Source: Acidobacteriota bacterium
GTDB taxonomy: Bacteria > Acidobacteriota > Terriglobia > Terriglobales > Acidobacteriaceae
Length of the DNA: 47,172 bases
NCBI GenBank assembly: GCA_021805025.1
Contig: JAJZGF010000012.1
Coordinates: 1-47,172 of the forward strand
Direction: 5' to 3'
Shown: piece by piece, positions 7,594 to 16,502 of the stretch
Layout of the letters: each line of letters begins with the position of its first letter
How positions within the stretch are numbered: position 1 is the first letter of the stretch
The notes under the pieces: model-generated
The model's input: only the letters and a program-made list of their open reading frames with translations
Told to the model about the DNA's origin: nothing
The model's database searches: none
Position numbers and translations under genes: made by a program

Positions 7594-8505
7594 ATGACGA
7601 ATCGACGCGAACGCCATGTGCCCGTTCTTTTTGAAGAAGCGATTGAGTTTCTCCAAGTGCGCGCCGGTGGCGTTTACGCGGATTGCACCCTGGGGCTGGC
7701 CGGACACGCTGCGGAAGTGGCGCGGCGGATTGGACCGGAGGGTCGGTTGATTGGTTTTGACCGCGATCCGGAAGCCCTGGAGTTGGCCAGGATAAAGCTG
7801 GCCGCAGTTTGCAATGAGCTGGGCAGCCAGGCGCCACGGATCGAGCTGGTGGGCGAGGATTTTGGGTCGATTGCGCGGCACTTTGCGCCGGCCTCGCTGG
7901 ATGGGATTCTGGCCGACTTCGGAGTGAGCAGCCTGCAACTGGATGAGGCGCGCAGAGGATTCAGTTTTATGGCGGATGGACCGCTGGATATGCGCATGGA
8001 TACGCGCACCGGGCCCACCGCCGCACAAGTGGTGAATGAGGCGAGCGAGCGTGAGCTGGCAGACCTCATTTACGAATACGGAGAGGAAAGGAGGTCGCGG
8101 AGAATCGCCAGAGCCATTGTTCGCGGGCGGCCGGTGACAACGACAGGGCAGCTTGCCCGGATTGTTGCATCCGCCGCCCCGGCAATGAAACAGGACAGAA
8201 TTCATCCGGCGACGCGTACCTTCCAGGCGCTCCGGATTTGTGTAAATCGTGAGTTGGACGAGATTCGGACGTTGATGGAAGCCGCACCTGAATTGTTGAA
8301 GCCCTCCGGGCGGCTGGTCGTCATCAGTTTTCACTCATTGGAAGATCGCATTGTGAAGGACAGTTTGCGCGAGGGCGCACGGCAGGGAATCTGGGAACTT
8401 TTGACGAAGAAGCCGGCAACGGCCAGTGAAGAAGAGATGGAGCGCAACCCGCGGTCGCGGAGCGCCAAGATGAGAGCGGCAGAGAAGACCGGGGCCAGCG
8501 GATAG
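7594..8505 (+). CDS. rsmH: 16S rRNA (cytosine(1402)-N(4))-methyltransferase
   Basis: Methylates N4 of C1402 in 16S rRNA using S-adenosylmethionine. The ATG at 7594 gives 303 residues and has AGGGGGAG just upstream; the product then opens MTNRRERHVPVLFEE, the conserved HVPVL start. The SAM-binding motif is present as YADCTLGLAGHA (usually DxTxGxGGH) with FDRDP following. DGILADFGVSSLQLD, RGFSF and TRTFQALRICVNRELDEI match the family, and VVISFHSLEDRIVK lies near the C-terminus. It sits second in the cluster, as is typical, followed by ftsL after 39 nt. Confidence 0.95.
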   Translation: MTNRRERHVPVLFEEAIEFLQVRAGGVYADCTLGLAGHAAEVARRIGPEGRLIGFDRDPEALELARIKLAAVCNELGSQAPRIELVGEDFGSIARHFAPASLDGILADFGVSSLQLDEARRGFSFMADGPLDMRMDTRTGPTAAQVVNEASERELADLIYEYGEERRSRRIARAIVRGRPVTTTGQLARIVASAAPAMKQDRIHPATRTFQALRICVNRELDEIRTLMEAAPELLKPSGRLVVISFHSLEDRIVKDSLREGARQGIWELLTKKPATASEEEMERNPRSRSAKMRAAEKTGASG

Positions 8506-8544
8506 AAACTGGAGACGGGTTTCGCGAACGCAAGGAGATGTACC

Positions 8545-9051
8545 ATGGCGGCATGCACAACCACATTCAATGAGACAGTCAGCGGCTGGCCGGCGCGCGT
8601 AACCGAGCGCAATGCGGCCCTGCTGGCGCAGCAGCCATTACGCCGCAGGGGTGTCCGCACGCCCGAGGTCATGCTGAACAGGCACTTTGACAACTCACGG
8701 CTGGTGAAGGCGCCGGACCCGGTGCGGCTGCGCCAGATGCGCATCTTTTCGGCCGCGCTTTTTGTGCTGTTTTCGCTCGTAATGGTGTACGGATTGCAGC
8801 ACTTCACTGCGATTGAAGGTTCGTATCGCCTGGAGTCGGAAAAGCAGTTGCGGGATCAGTTGCGCGAAGAGAACCGCCAGTTGCGGTTGACCGAGGCGCA
8901 ACTCTCCCAGCCGGCGCGTATCGACGGGCTGGCGCACGAGATGGGCATGGCCGCACCTCAGCCGGGCCAGGTGGTACATGAAGAGATGCACCCCGATCTG
9001 ACCGCTCCCGTGCTGGCGCAGGTCACTCCCCCGCCATCGCCCGCGCGCTAA
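8545..9051 (+). CDS. ftsL: Cell division protein FtsL-like
   Basis: A 168-residue bitopic membrane protein starting 8 nt after AAGGAG. About 65 cytoplasmic residues precede one transmembrane segment (IFSAALFVLFSLVMVYGL, about residues 69-88). A short periplasmic coiled coil follows (SEKQLRDQLREENRQLRLTEAQL), then a Pro-rich tail. Position between rsmH and ftsI plus this topology identify FtsL, which forms the FtsQLB complex that activates FtsW-FtsI. Sequence conservation in FtsL is low, so the call rests mainly on topology and context. The cytoplasmic domain is longer than in E. coli. Confidence 0.8.
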   Translation: MAACTTTFNETVSGWPARVTERNAALLAQQPLRRRGVRTPEVMLNRHFDNSRLVKAPDPVRLRQMRIFSAALFVLFSLVMVYGLQHFTAIEGSYRLESEKQLRDQLREENRQLRLTEAQLSQPARIDGLAHEMGMAAPQPGQVVHEEMHPDLTAPVLAQVTPPPSPAR

Positions 9052-9087
9052 ACTGGCAAATGACGACCCTTCCCTGAGCCATTCGTG

Positions 9088-11370
9088 ATGCAGGCAGCCT
9101 TTCGAGCCAACCGGAATCGCAACACAGTCCCGCGCGCCATGCCGATGAAGCTGGCGCGCTTCTGGCTTATCTGCGCGTTTTTCCTTGTCTGGGCCGTCTT
9201 CATCACCGCGCGCCTGCTTTGGCTCCAGGGCGTGCGCCACGCAGAGTACGCGGAGCGCGCGCAGAAGCAGCAGCAGCGCACCTTTGAGGTGGCTCCGCAT
9301 CGCGGAGTGCTCTATGACCGCAACATGCGCGAGCTGGCCATGACCGTTGAGGTCGACTCCATCTATGCCGTACCCTCGGAGATGGACGACAAGCCGGCCG
9401 CTGCGCACGTGCTTGCCGCGGCCACGCACATCGACCCTGAAGATCCCTTCACAACCGAAGAGGAAATTGCCGGGCGGCTGGATGCGGGACGTAACTTCGC
9501 CTGGGTGGCGCGCCGCGTCAAACCGGAGGTGGCCGCGCGCGTGAAAGCCATAAACATGAAGGGCATCTATTTTCAGAAGGAGTTTCAGCGCTTTTATCCC
9601 AACAGCGTGATTGCCGCGCAGGTTCTGGGGTATGTAGGTTTGGATGACAACGGCCTTGGCGGACTGGAGCAGAAGTTCGATGCGCGCCTGCACGGCGTGC
9701 CGGGGCAGGTATTTACGGCGATGGATGCGCGGCGTCGCATCGTGGGCTCCACTGCACGAGAGCCTGAGCCTGGCCAGAACCTTCAACTCACCATCGACGA
9801 AAACATCCAGTTTATGGCTGAGAAAGCTCTCGACCATGCCTTGGAGAAGACCCACGCCGACAATGGAACGATCGTCGTGCAGGATGTGCACACCGGCCAG
9901 ATTCTCGCCCTCGCCATTCGCCCCACCTTCGATCCCAACGATTTTCGCCACACTACGCCCGCCCTGTTGAAAGACCACGCAGTCAGTGATGTCTATGAAC
10001 CCGGCTCGGTCTTCAAGCTCGTTACTTATTCAGCCGCGCTCGACTCCAACCTTGCCAAACCCGACGACATGATCGATTGCCAAGGCGGCAAAATCACTCT
10101 CGCCGGCCGCGTGATTCACGACAATCAAGGAGAACACTACGGAGTGATTCCACTCCATCAGGCGCTGGAGGTCTCCAGTGACGTTGCCGCCGTCAAACTC
10201 GCGCTCAAGGTCGGCCCTGATCGCTTCTACCACTACATCCGAGACTTCGGCTTCGGCAGCCGCACCGGCATGGAAGTTCCCGGCGAAACGCGCGGCTTGC
10301 TTCGCCCCCCGAGTAAATGGAACGGCTCCTCCATCGGCTCCATCGCCATTGGTCAGGAAGTCGGCGTCACTCCCGTCCAGCTTGTCTCCATGGTCTCGAC
10401 CATCGCCAACGGCGGAGTTTATCTCACGCCTCGCATCCTGATGCCGAATCAGCTGGACCCCAATCAGAAGTCCGCTGCCTTGCAGCCGGCAGCCTTTAAG
10501 CCCGGCGAAGACCTGCCCAATCCACTGCCTCCCGGCGCGCACCGTGTCATCTCCGAGATGGCCGCCGCACAAATGCGGAAGATGATGGAGGGCGTGGTGC
10601 TTTACGGAAGCGGCAAGCCCGCGCAGCTCAACGGCTACTCCTCCGGAGGCAAGACCGGGACCGCGCAGAAGGTTGACCCTGTCACGCACCTTTACTCGAA
10701 GACGATGCACATCGCATCCTTTGCCGGTATCGCGCCCGTGAACAATCCCGCCATCGCCGTGGCCGTCATCATCGATAACCCGAAGAGCGGCCCTTCCTAC
10801 TACGGCACCGCCGTCTCTGCGCCGGTGTTTGCAGAGTTGGCGCAGCAGGTTCTGGAGTACCTGGGTGTAGCGCACGACATTGATGTGCGATCACCTGACG
10901 AGCAGCCAAAGGCAGACGCAGTCACTTCAGAAGACGACAGCGGCACAGACCAGAACACCGTGGATGCCCTCTACGCTGCTGCCAATGATCTGCCCGCCGA
11001 TGATCCACTGCGCGCGTCGCCAGGCTCTGCGAGCGCGCCCGGCGCCACATCGGCTGGGCAGTCGGCCCGCGCCAAGCCCGATGCGAAGGCCGCTGACAGT
11101 GCGCCGCCCGCGCCGGTCCTGGCATCTCAGCCGGTGGCGCCAAACGCCGTCGATCCGCAGAAGGCGATCGCCCTCATCCAGGCCAGCGACGCAAAGAAGT
11201 TGACGGTGCCGTCCCTTGTGGGGCTGCCGGTACGCAAGGTGATTGAAGCTGCTGCCGCGGCGGGCCTGGATGTCAAGGTGCTCGGCACAGGCACAGCGCG
11301 CCAGCAGGCGCCCTCAGCCGGAACCCAGGTCTCATCGGGAACCAAGATCGTCGTTCATTGCGGGCGTTGA
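9088..11370 (+). CDS. ftsI: Septal penicillin-binding protein FtsI (PBP3) with PASTA domain
   Basis: Peptidoglycan DD-transpeptidase of the divisome, 760 residues. GTG 9085 or ATG 9088 could be the start. One transmembrane anchor lies at about residues 21-43, followed by the dimerisation segment beginning PHRGVLYDRN. The transpeptidase domain carries the acylated serine in SVFK (S307), the second motif SSD (S363-D365, where SxN is usual) and KTGTAQ (K522). After a Pro/Ala/Ser-rich linker a PASTA domain starts KLTVPSLVGLPVRKVIEAA and runs to the end, ending IVVHCGR. PASTA repeats on FtsI are more typical of Gram-positives but occur in some Gram-negative phyla. It partners FtsW (17870) and is coupled to murE, 54 nt downstream. 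Confidence 0.94.
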   Translation: MQAAFRANRNRNTVPRAMPMKLARFWLICAFFLVWAVFITARLLWLQGVRHAEYAERAQKQQQRTFEVAPHRGVLYDRNMRELAMTVEVDSIYAVPSEMDDKPAAAHVLAAATHIDPEDPFTTEEEIAGRLDAGRNFAWVARRVKPEVAARVKAINMKGIYFQKEFQRFYPNSVIAAQVLGYVGLDDNGLGGLEQKFDARLHGVPGQVFTAMDARRRIVGSTAREPEPGQNLQLTIDENIQFMAEKALDHALEKTHADNGTIVVQDVHTGQILALAIRPTFDPNDFRHTTPALLKDHAVSDVYEPGSVFKLVTYSAALDSNLAKPDDMIDCQGGKITLAGRVIHDNQGEHYGVIPLHQALEVSSDVAAVKLALKVGPDRFYHYIRDFGFGSRTGMEVPGETRGLLRPPSKWNGSSIGSIAIGQEVGVTPVQLVSMVSTIANGGVYLTPRILMPNQLDPNQKSAALQPAAFKPGEDLPNPLPPGAHRVISEMAAAQMRKMMEGVVLYGSGKPAQLNGYSSGGKTGTAQKVDPVTHLYSKTMHIASFAGIAPVNNPAIAVAVIIDNPKSGPSYYGTAVSAPVFAELAQQVLEYLGVAHDIDVRSPDEQPKADAVTSEDDSGTDQNTVDALYAAANDLPADDPLRASPGSASAPGATSAGQSARAKPDAKAADSAPPAPVLASQPVAPNAVDPQKAIALIQASDAKKLTVPSLVGLPVRKVIEAAAAAGLDVKVLGTGTARQQAPSAGTQVSSGTKIVVHCGR

Positions 11371-11424
11371 CTTCCTGCGCGGCCGTCCTGCACCCTCGCC
11401 CCGCCATCTACAATCGAGCACAAG

Positions 11425-12936
11425 ATGACGTGGAAAGAACTGATAGCGGAAATCTCCTTCGACGGTGCTGCGGGCGACTCCGAGCAAGCGGTCACCGGCA
11501 TCGAGTACGACTCGCGCCGCGTGCGTGCCGGCGCGGTGTTTGTGGCCATGAAGGGCGGCTCGACCGACGGCAATCGTTATGTGGAAAAGGCCATTGCCGC
11601 TGGCGCGCTCGGAATCATTACGGACTCAGCGCAGGTACTCGATCATCTGGTGGTGTACCGACCCGAAGTGTGTGTGTTGCAAGTGGAGCACGGACGGCGC
11701 GCACTGGCAGAGGCGTCGTCGGCCTTCTTTGGCCATCCGGAGCGTAGGCTTGCAGCGACGGGGATTACCGGTACAAATGGCAAGACCACGACGGCATTCC
11801 TGACCGAGGGGCTGCTGCATGAGGCTGCAAGAAAGACGGTGCTGGTGGGCACAATTGAGTATCATGTCGCCGGTGAGGTACGCCCGTCCGTGCACACCAC
11901 GCCGGAGTCGCGCGACCTGTTCGAACTCATGGCCGAGGGCGTGGCGCGGGGAGCAACCGAGTTGGTGACGGAGGTATCGAGTCACGCGCTCGATCAGGGC
12001 CGCGCGGCGGGAATCAACTTTGATGTAGCCATATTTACGAACTTGACCCGCGATCATCTTGACTATCACCAGACGATGGAAAAATATTTCGCAGCCAAGA
12101 GCCTGCTGTTTGACGGTACTGCGTATCCTGCGCCCCGCGTGGCCGTGCTGAATGCGCATGACCCGCGCAGCGAAGCGTTGGCCGAGGCCGCGCGCAAGGC
12201 CGGCGCAGAGGTGCGCATGTACGGCATTGGCCGGGGAGAATGGCGCGCGGAGAGTTTCGCGCTTACGCCGGGCGGCGCGGATCTGCATCTTGCAACCCCT
12301 GTGGGCGCGGCGCGGGTAACTTCGCGGCTCGCCGGCGAGGTGAACATTCTGAACCTTCTTGCGGCTTTCACGGCCGCTCATGCGCGTGGCGTGGAGTTTA
12401 GCGTGCTTGTCGCTGCGATTCCGCTCCTTTGGCCGGTGCCGGGCCGCTTTCAACCGGTGGATGCAGGACAGCCCTTCAATGTGATTGTGGATTATGCGCA
12501 TACGGATGATGCGTTGCGTAATCTGACAGCGCTGGCCCGGCAGATGGCGGCGCCCGCTGGCAGCCGCGTCATCACTGTCTTCGGCTGCGGAGGCGACCGC
12601 GACCGCACCAAGCGCCCCAAGATGGGCAAGGCCGCCGGAGAGGGAAGCGATCTTGTAGTCGCAACCAGCGACAACCCGCGTTCGGAAGATCCGCTGGCGA
12701 TTCTTGCGGAGATCGAGCCGGGGTTGAAAGCGACACGGGTTCGCTATCAGATTGAACCGGATCGCGCACAGGCAATCCGCACGGCGCTGGGCGCCGCTCA
12801 GCCGCACGATGTAGTGCTGATTGCGGGCAAAGGTCACGAACAGGAGCAGATCCTTGCGGATCGCACGGTCCCGTTCGACGACGTAGAGACCGCTCTTTTC
12901 ATCTTGCGGCAAATGGGATACGGTGGAGTGCGATGA
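11425..12936 (+). CDS. murE: UDP-MurNAc-tripeptide synthetase (meso-diaminopimelate type)
   Basis: Adds the third amino acid to UDP-MurNAc-L-Ala-D-Glu at the expense of ATP; cytosolic. The 503-residue protein has the Mur ligase layout: an N-terminal UDP-binding domain with YDSRRVRAGAVFVAMKG, the ATP loop GTNGKTTT (K120), VSSHALDQGR, NLTRDHLDYH, and a C-terminal domain with DYAHTDDAL. The amino-acid selection motif is DNPR (D416-R419), which specifies meso-diaminopimelate and not lysine. The stop overlaps the murF start (ATGA), so the two are translationally coupled. Confidence 0.95.
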   Translation: MTWKELIAEISFDGAAGDSEQAVTGIEYDSRRVRAGAVFVAMKGGSTDGNRYVEKAIAAGALGIITDSAQVLDHLVVYRPEVCVLQVEHGRRALAEASSAFFGHPERRLAATGITGTNGKTTTAFLTEGLLHEAARKTVLVGTIEYHVAGEVRPSVHTTPESRDLFELMAEGVARGATELVTEVSSHALDQGRAAGINFDVAIFTNLTRDHLDYHQTMEKYFAAKSLLFDGTAYPAPRVAVLNAHDPRSEALAEAARKAGAEVRMYGIGRGEWRAESFALTPGGADLHLATPVGAARVTSRLAGEVNILNLLAAFTAAHARGVEFSVLVAAIPLLWPVPGRFQPVDAGQPFNVIVDYAHTDDALRNLTALARQMAAPAGSRVITVFGCGGDRDRTKRPKMGKAAGEGSDLVVATSDNPRSEDPLAILAEIEPGLKATRVRYQIEPDRAQAIRTALGAAQPHDVVLIAGKGHEQEQILADRTVPFDDVETALFILRQMGYGGVR

Positions 12937-14342
12937 AACTCACCCTAGCCGAAGCGGCGGTAGGCGCGGGCGCGGTGCTGGAGGCGCCGGCCAGCGTGTC
13001 GCAGCCCGGCTCATGCATCGTAACGGGTTACTCCATCGACTCGCGTACCATTGCGCCGGGCGAGCTGTTCTTTGCCGTGCGCGGCGAGCGCCTGGATGGC
13101 CACGACTTTTTGGCCGGCGCCGTAGAGCGCGGCGCGGTCGGCGCGGTGGTGTCGCGCGCGCGCGTGGCCACGTTGCCCGATGCGGTGTTAGCCGTGCCGC
13201 TGCTGATTGCGGAAGATCCTTTGCTGGCGTTGCAGGGGCTGGCAGCGCATGTCCGCCGGCAGTGGGGCAAGCGCGTGGTGGGAGTCACGGGATCTGCGGG
13301 CAAGACCACCACCAAAGAGGCTATCGCTCTCGCCTTGGGCGCCAGGTTCAACGTGCTTAAGTCGCAGGGAAACCTGAACAACGGTTTTGGCCTGCCCTTG
13401 CAGCTGCTGCGGCTGGAACCGGAGCATGAGTATGCCGTGATTGAAATGGGCATGAACCACGCGGGCGAGATTGCGGCCCTGGCGCGGATAGCGGCGCCGG
13501 ACTGGGGCGTGGTAACCAATGTGGGCACAGCGCATATTGAAAATTTTCCAGATGAACAGGCGGGCATTGCACGGGCCAAGTTTGAACTGGTGGCCGCCTT
13601 GCCTGCCAGCGGCGTGGCCTTTCTGAACTGTTGCGATCCGTACGTGTCGCAGTTTGGCCGGGACTTTCCGGGGCGCGTGGTGTACTTCGGCGATGGACCC
13701 TGCGCGGACCCGCGGATTCTGACGGCGAAGGAAGACGAATCTGGCCTGCACGTGTGTTATCGCGTGGATGAGCGCGAGGGTTGGCTGACGCTGCACATGC
13801 TGGGCGCGCACAACGGCGCAAATGCCATGGCCGGCCTGGCGGTGGCGCTGGAGGCCGGCGTCGAACTGGATGCCGCGATCCGTGCGCTTGAAACCCTGAC
13901 GGCTGGCGACAAGCGCGGCGAGGTCATCGAGATCGGCGGAGCTACTCTGCTGAACGACAGCTACAACTCCAATCCTGAAGCGCTTCGTTCGATGATTCGC
14001 ACGCTCGCATCACGCAAGGCGCAGCGCCGCATCCTGATCGCGGGCGAGATGCTCGAGTTGGGCGAGCACGGACCCGCGCTTCACACTGCATGCGGCAAGG
14101 CTGCAGCAGAGGCTGGTCTGGATTTTGTGGTGGGCGTGCGCGGGAATGCAGAACATCTGGCTGTCGCCGCCTGTGCCTCCGGAGTTGCATCGGTCTTCCT
14201 GCCCGATGCCGAGGCCGCGGGCCGCTGGCTCAGCCGGAATCTGCGTGAAGGCGACGTGGTACTGGTGAAGGGTTCACGCGGTGTGCGATTGGAGCGCGCG
14301 ATTCAGATCGTGTTGACCGCGGCGGAAAGCGTGACCGAGTAA
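12933..14342 (+). CDS. murF: UDP-MurNAc-tripeptide-D-Ala-D-Ala ligase
   Basis: Adds D-Ala-D-Ala to the UDP-MurNAc tripeptide to complete the pentapeptide; cytosolic. The 469-residue protein shows YSIDSRTIAPGELFFAVRG in the N-terminal domain, the ATP loop GSAGKTTTKE (K124), GNLNNGFGLPL, EMGMNHAGEI and NVGTAHIENF in the central domain, and LLNDSYNSNPEA in the C-terminal domain. Its ATG overlaps the murE stop. The next gene, a B3 beta-lactamase, begins two bases after its stop. Confidence 0.95.
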   Translation: MKLTLAEAAVGAGAVLEAPASVSQPGSCIVTGYSIDSRTIAPGELFFAVRGERLDGHDFLAGAVERGAVGAVVSRARVATLPDAVLAVPLLIAEDPLLALQGLAAHVRRQWGKRVVGVTGSAGKTTTKEAIALALGARFNVLKSQGNLNNGFGLPLQLLRLEPEHEYAVIEMGMNHAGEIAALARIAAPDWGVVTNVGTAHIENFPDEQAGIARAKFELVAALPASGVAFLNCCDPYVSQFGRDFPGRVVYFGDGPCADPRILTAKEDESGLHVCYRVDEREGWLTLHMLGAHNGANAMAGLAVALEAGVELDAAIRALETLTAGDKRGEVIEIGGATLLNDSYNSNPEALRSMIRTLASRKAQRRILIAGEMLELGEHGPALHTACGKAAAEAGLDFVVGVRGNAEHLAVAACASGVASVFLPDAEAAGRWLSRNLREGDVVLVKGSRGVRLERAIQIVLTAAESVTE

Positions 14343-14344
14343 CC

Positions 14345-15217
14345 ATGCGCTATACCGTGCGCTGCCATCTTCTGCCGCTCGCCCTCTTCGCCCTGGCAAT
14401 GGGTCTCCGTGCGCAGGTTTCCGCTGCATGGACGAAGCCTTTCCCCGCATTTCATATCGCAGGCAATCTCTACTATGTGGGCAGCGAAGATCTGGCGTCT
14501 TACCTGATCGTGACTCCCAGGGGAGACATCCTCATCAACAGCAGCCTTGAGTCGTCTGTGCCATTGATCAGAAAGAGCGTTGAGTCCCTCGGCTTTCGAT
14601 TCAGTGACATCAAGATTCTGCTGATCAGTCATGCGCATTACGATCATTGCGCCGGCAGTGCGGCGATCAAGCGGCTGACGGGCGCGCAGTATTTTGTCAT
14701 GGATGCGGACGTTTCCGTGGTGGAGTCCGGAGGATCGGCCGACTTTCAGTATGCCGCGGACAAGTCTATGCACTTTCCGTCGGCGCATGTGGATCGCGTT
14801 CTGCATGACGGCGATACCGTCAGCCTTGGCGGCGCTGTGCTGACGGCGCACCGGACGCCCGGCCACACCAAGGGGACGACGACCTGGACGATGGACGAAA
14901 CCGAGGGCGGAAAGACGATGCACGTCGTGATCGTCGGCAGTCCCAACGTTAATCCCGGATACAAGCTGGTGGGAAACAATCGATACCCGCAGATCGCATC
15001 GGACTATGAACGCGGATTCAAAGTGCTGGCAGGCCTGCAGTGTGACATCTTTCTGGGCGCGCATGGCGGATATTTTGGCCTCAGTGAAAAGTACGCTCGC
15101 TTGCGGCAAGGTGATCGCAGCGCGTTTGTAGATCCGGCCGGCTACCGGAACTACATCACGGAACGCAAGCAGGCGTTCCAGGCGGAGTTGCATCGCCAGA
15201 TACAGGCCAGGCTGTAG
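14345..15217 (+). CDS. Subclass B3 metallo-beta-lactamase
   Basis: A secreted zinc hydrolase, predicted to open beta-lactam rings in the periplasm. It is 290 residues with a signal peptide (MRYTVRCHLLPLALFAL, then LRAQVSA). The fold marker HAHYDH supplies H96, H98, D100 and H101; the third Zn1 ligand is H174 in GHTKGTTTW and the last Zn2 histidine is H240 in GAHGG. This HxHxDH...H...H set without the B1 cysteine is the B3 pattern, and PFPAFHIAGNLYYVGS near the mature N-terminus also fits B3. All ligands are present, so it should be active, although activity on particular drugs cannot be read from sequence. It starts 2 nt after the murF stop with no room for its own promoter and so should be co-expressed with cell wall synthesis. 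A role in wall recycling is possible instead of or besides resistance. Confidence 0.88.
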   Translation: MRYTVRCHLLPLALFALAMGLRAQVSAAWTKPFPAFHIAGNLYYVGSEDLASYLIVTPRGDILINSSLESSVPLIRKSVESLGFRFSDIKILLISHAHYDHCAGSAAIKRLTGAQYFVMDADVSVVESGGSADFQYAADKSMHFPSAHVDRVLHDGDTVSLGGAVLTAHRTPGHTKGTTTWTMDETEGGKTMHVVIVGSPNVNPGYKLVGNNRYPQIASDYERGFKVLAGLQCDIFLGAHGGYFGLSEKYARLRQGDRSAFVDPAGYRNYITERKQAFQAELHRQIQARL

Positions 15218-15298
15218 TCTGTGCGTCCACAGGCTTCGCAGTCCCCGGCCTTGTAGAATCAACCTGAAGATTTGCCTCAGTCCGGCTCGGGAGGCCCA

Positions 15299-16435
15299 TT
15301 GCTTTATTGGCTGCTCTATCAAAAGCTGTATCCGTTCTTTCACCCGTTCCGCATCTTTCGGTATCTGACCTTTCGCACCGCTTTTGCCTCGCTGACTGCG
15401 CTTCTGATAGCTCTGTTCATCGGGCCGTATGTGATTGAGAAGCTGCGCGAGTTCCAGATCGGCCAGTACATCCGCGAGGAGGGTCCGCAGTCGCACCAGA
15501 AAAAATCGGGCACGCCGACAATGGGTGGGGTGCTTATCGTGATTGCGATTTTGCTGCCGACTGTGTTGTGGTCAGACCCCGTCAATCCTTTTGTTTGGGT
15601 TGCGGTGTTCTCTACGCTGGCCTTCGGCGCTGTCGGATTTGCGGACGACTACATCAAGGTGGTGCAGCGCCGCAGCCTGGGATTGACAGCGCGCGCGAAG
15701 CTGTTCTGGCAGGTGCTTGCTGCTGCGATGGTTGCCGTGGCGCTGGTCGTGCTGACGCAGTTCAAGGTTTTTTCTACAGCTCTCATGGTGCCGTTTATCA
15801 AGAGCTGGCGACCGGACTTGCAATGGCACTGGGCTGCAACTCTGCCTCATCTTGGCTGGCTGGGGTTCTTGCCTTTTGTCGCTTTTGTGGTCTTTGTGCT
15901 GATGGGCTCCACCAATGCAGTCAACCTTACCGATGGCCTGGACGGCCTCGCAATTGGCTGCACCATCATTGCCGCTGCGGCTCTCGCCGTGCTGACTTAT
16001 GTGAGCGGCCACGTCGTCTTTGCCGACTATCTTGAGCTGCAGCGCATGCCCATGGTGGGCGAACTGACGGTTTTCTGCGGCGCCATGGTCGGGGCTTCCA
16101 TCGGCTTTCTTTGGTACAACGCGCACCCGGCAGAAATCTTCATGGGCGATGTAGGCTCTCTCGCGCTGGGCGGCGCCATCGGGACCGTGGCCGTCATCAT
16201 TCGCCAGGAGTTGCTGCTCCCGTTCATCGGCGGCATCTTCATTCTGGAAGCCCTTTCCGTGGTGCTGCAGGTGGGCAGCTACAAGCTGCGCAACAAAAAG
16301 CGTATCTTCAAGATGGCGCCTCTGCACCACCACTTTGAGCAGCTTGGGTGGCACGAGTCTAAGGTCATTGTTCGCTTCTGGATTGGCGCCCTGGTGTTTG
16401 CACTGTTTGCTCTCACCACACTCAAACTTCGGTAG
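15299..16435 (+). CDS. mraY: Phospho-MurNAc-pentapeptide transferase
   Basis: Integral membrane enzyme that transfers phospho-MurNAc-pentapeptide to undecaprenyl phosphate, forming lipid I. TTG at 15299 is the likely start: GGGAGG ends 4 nt upstream, and the product then begins [13 protein letters not shown], matching the usual MLYWL start (378 residues). An in-frame TTG at 15272 is less likely. About ten hydrophobic helices are seen. Catalytic segments are GFADDYIKV (DD pair), [12 protein letters not shown], the [14 protein letters not shown] segment and the His-rich MAPLHHHFE near the C-terminus. It lies 81 nt after the beta-lactamase. Confidence 0.95.
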   Translation: MLYWLLYQKLYPFFHPFRIFRYLTFRTAFASLTALLIALFIGPYVIEKLREFQIGQYIREEGPQSHQKKSGTPTMGGVLIVIAILLPTVLWSDPVNPFVWVAVFSTLAFGAVGFADDYIKVVQRRSLGLTARAKLFWQVLAAAMVAVALVVLTQFKVFSTALMVPFIKSWRPDLQWHWAATLPHLGWLGFLPFVAFVVFVLMGSTNAVNLTDGLDGLAIGCTIIAAAALAVLTYVSGHVVFADYLELQRMPMVGELTVFCGAMVGASIGFLWYNAHPAEIFMGDVGSLALGGAIGTVAVIIRQELLLPFIGGIFILEALSVVLQVGSYKLRNKKRIFKMAPLHHHFEQLGWHESKVIVRFWIGALVFALFALTTLKLR

Positions 16436-16502
16436 CCCGCAGCGCCTGGGCGGTCCGGCGTTGCACAATAGAAAAGTTGAAAGGGCCTGAGGAAGAACCG
16501 AA

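Noticed and set aside
8695-9978. A 427-residue minus-strand frame opposite ftsL and ftsI
   Set aside because: It is a GC-rich shadow of real genes with high Arg/His/Gly content and no family pattern. The same applies to the long frames opposite dxs, rsmH, murE, murD, ftsA, ubiD and ilvB.
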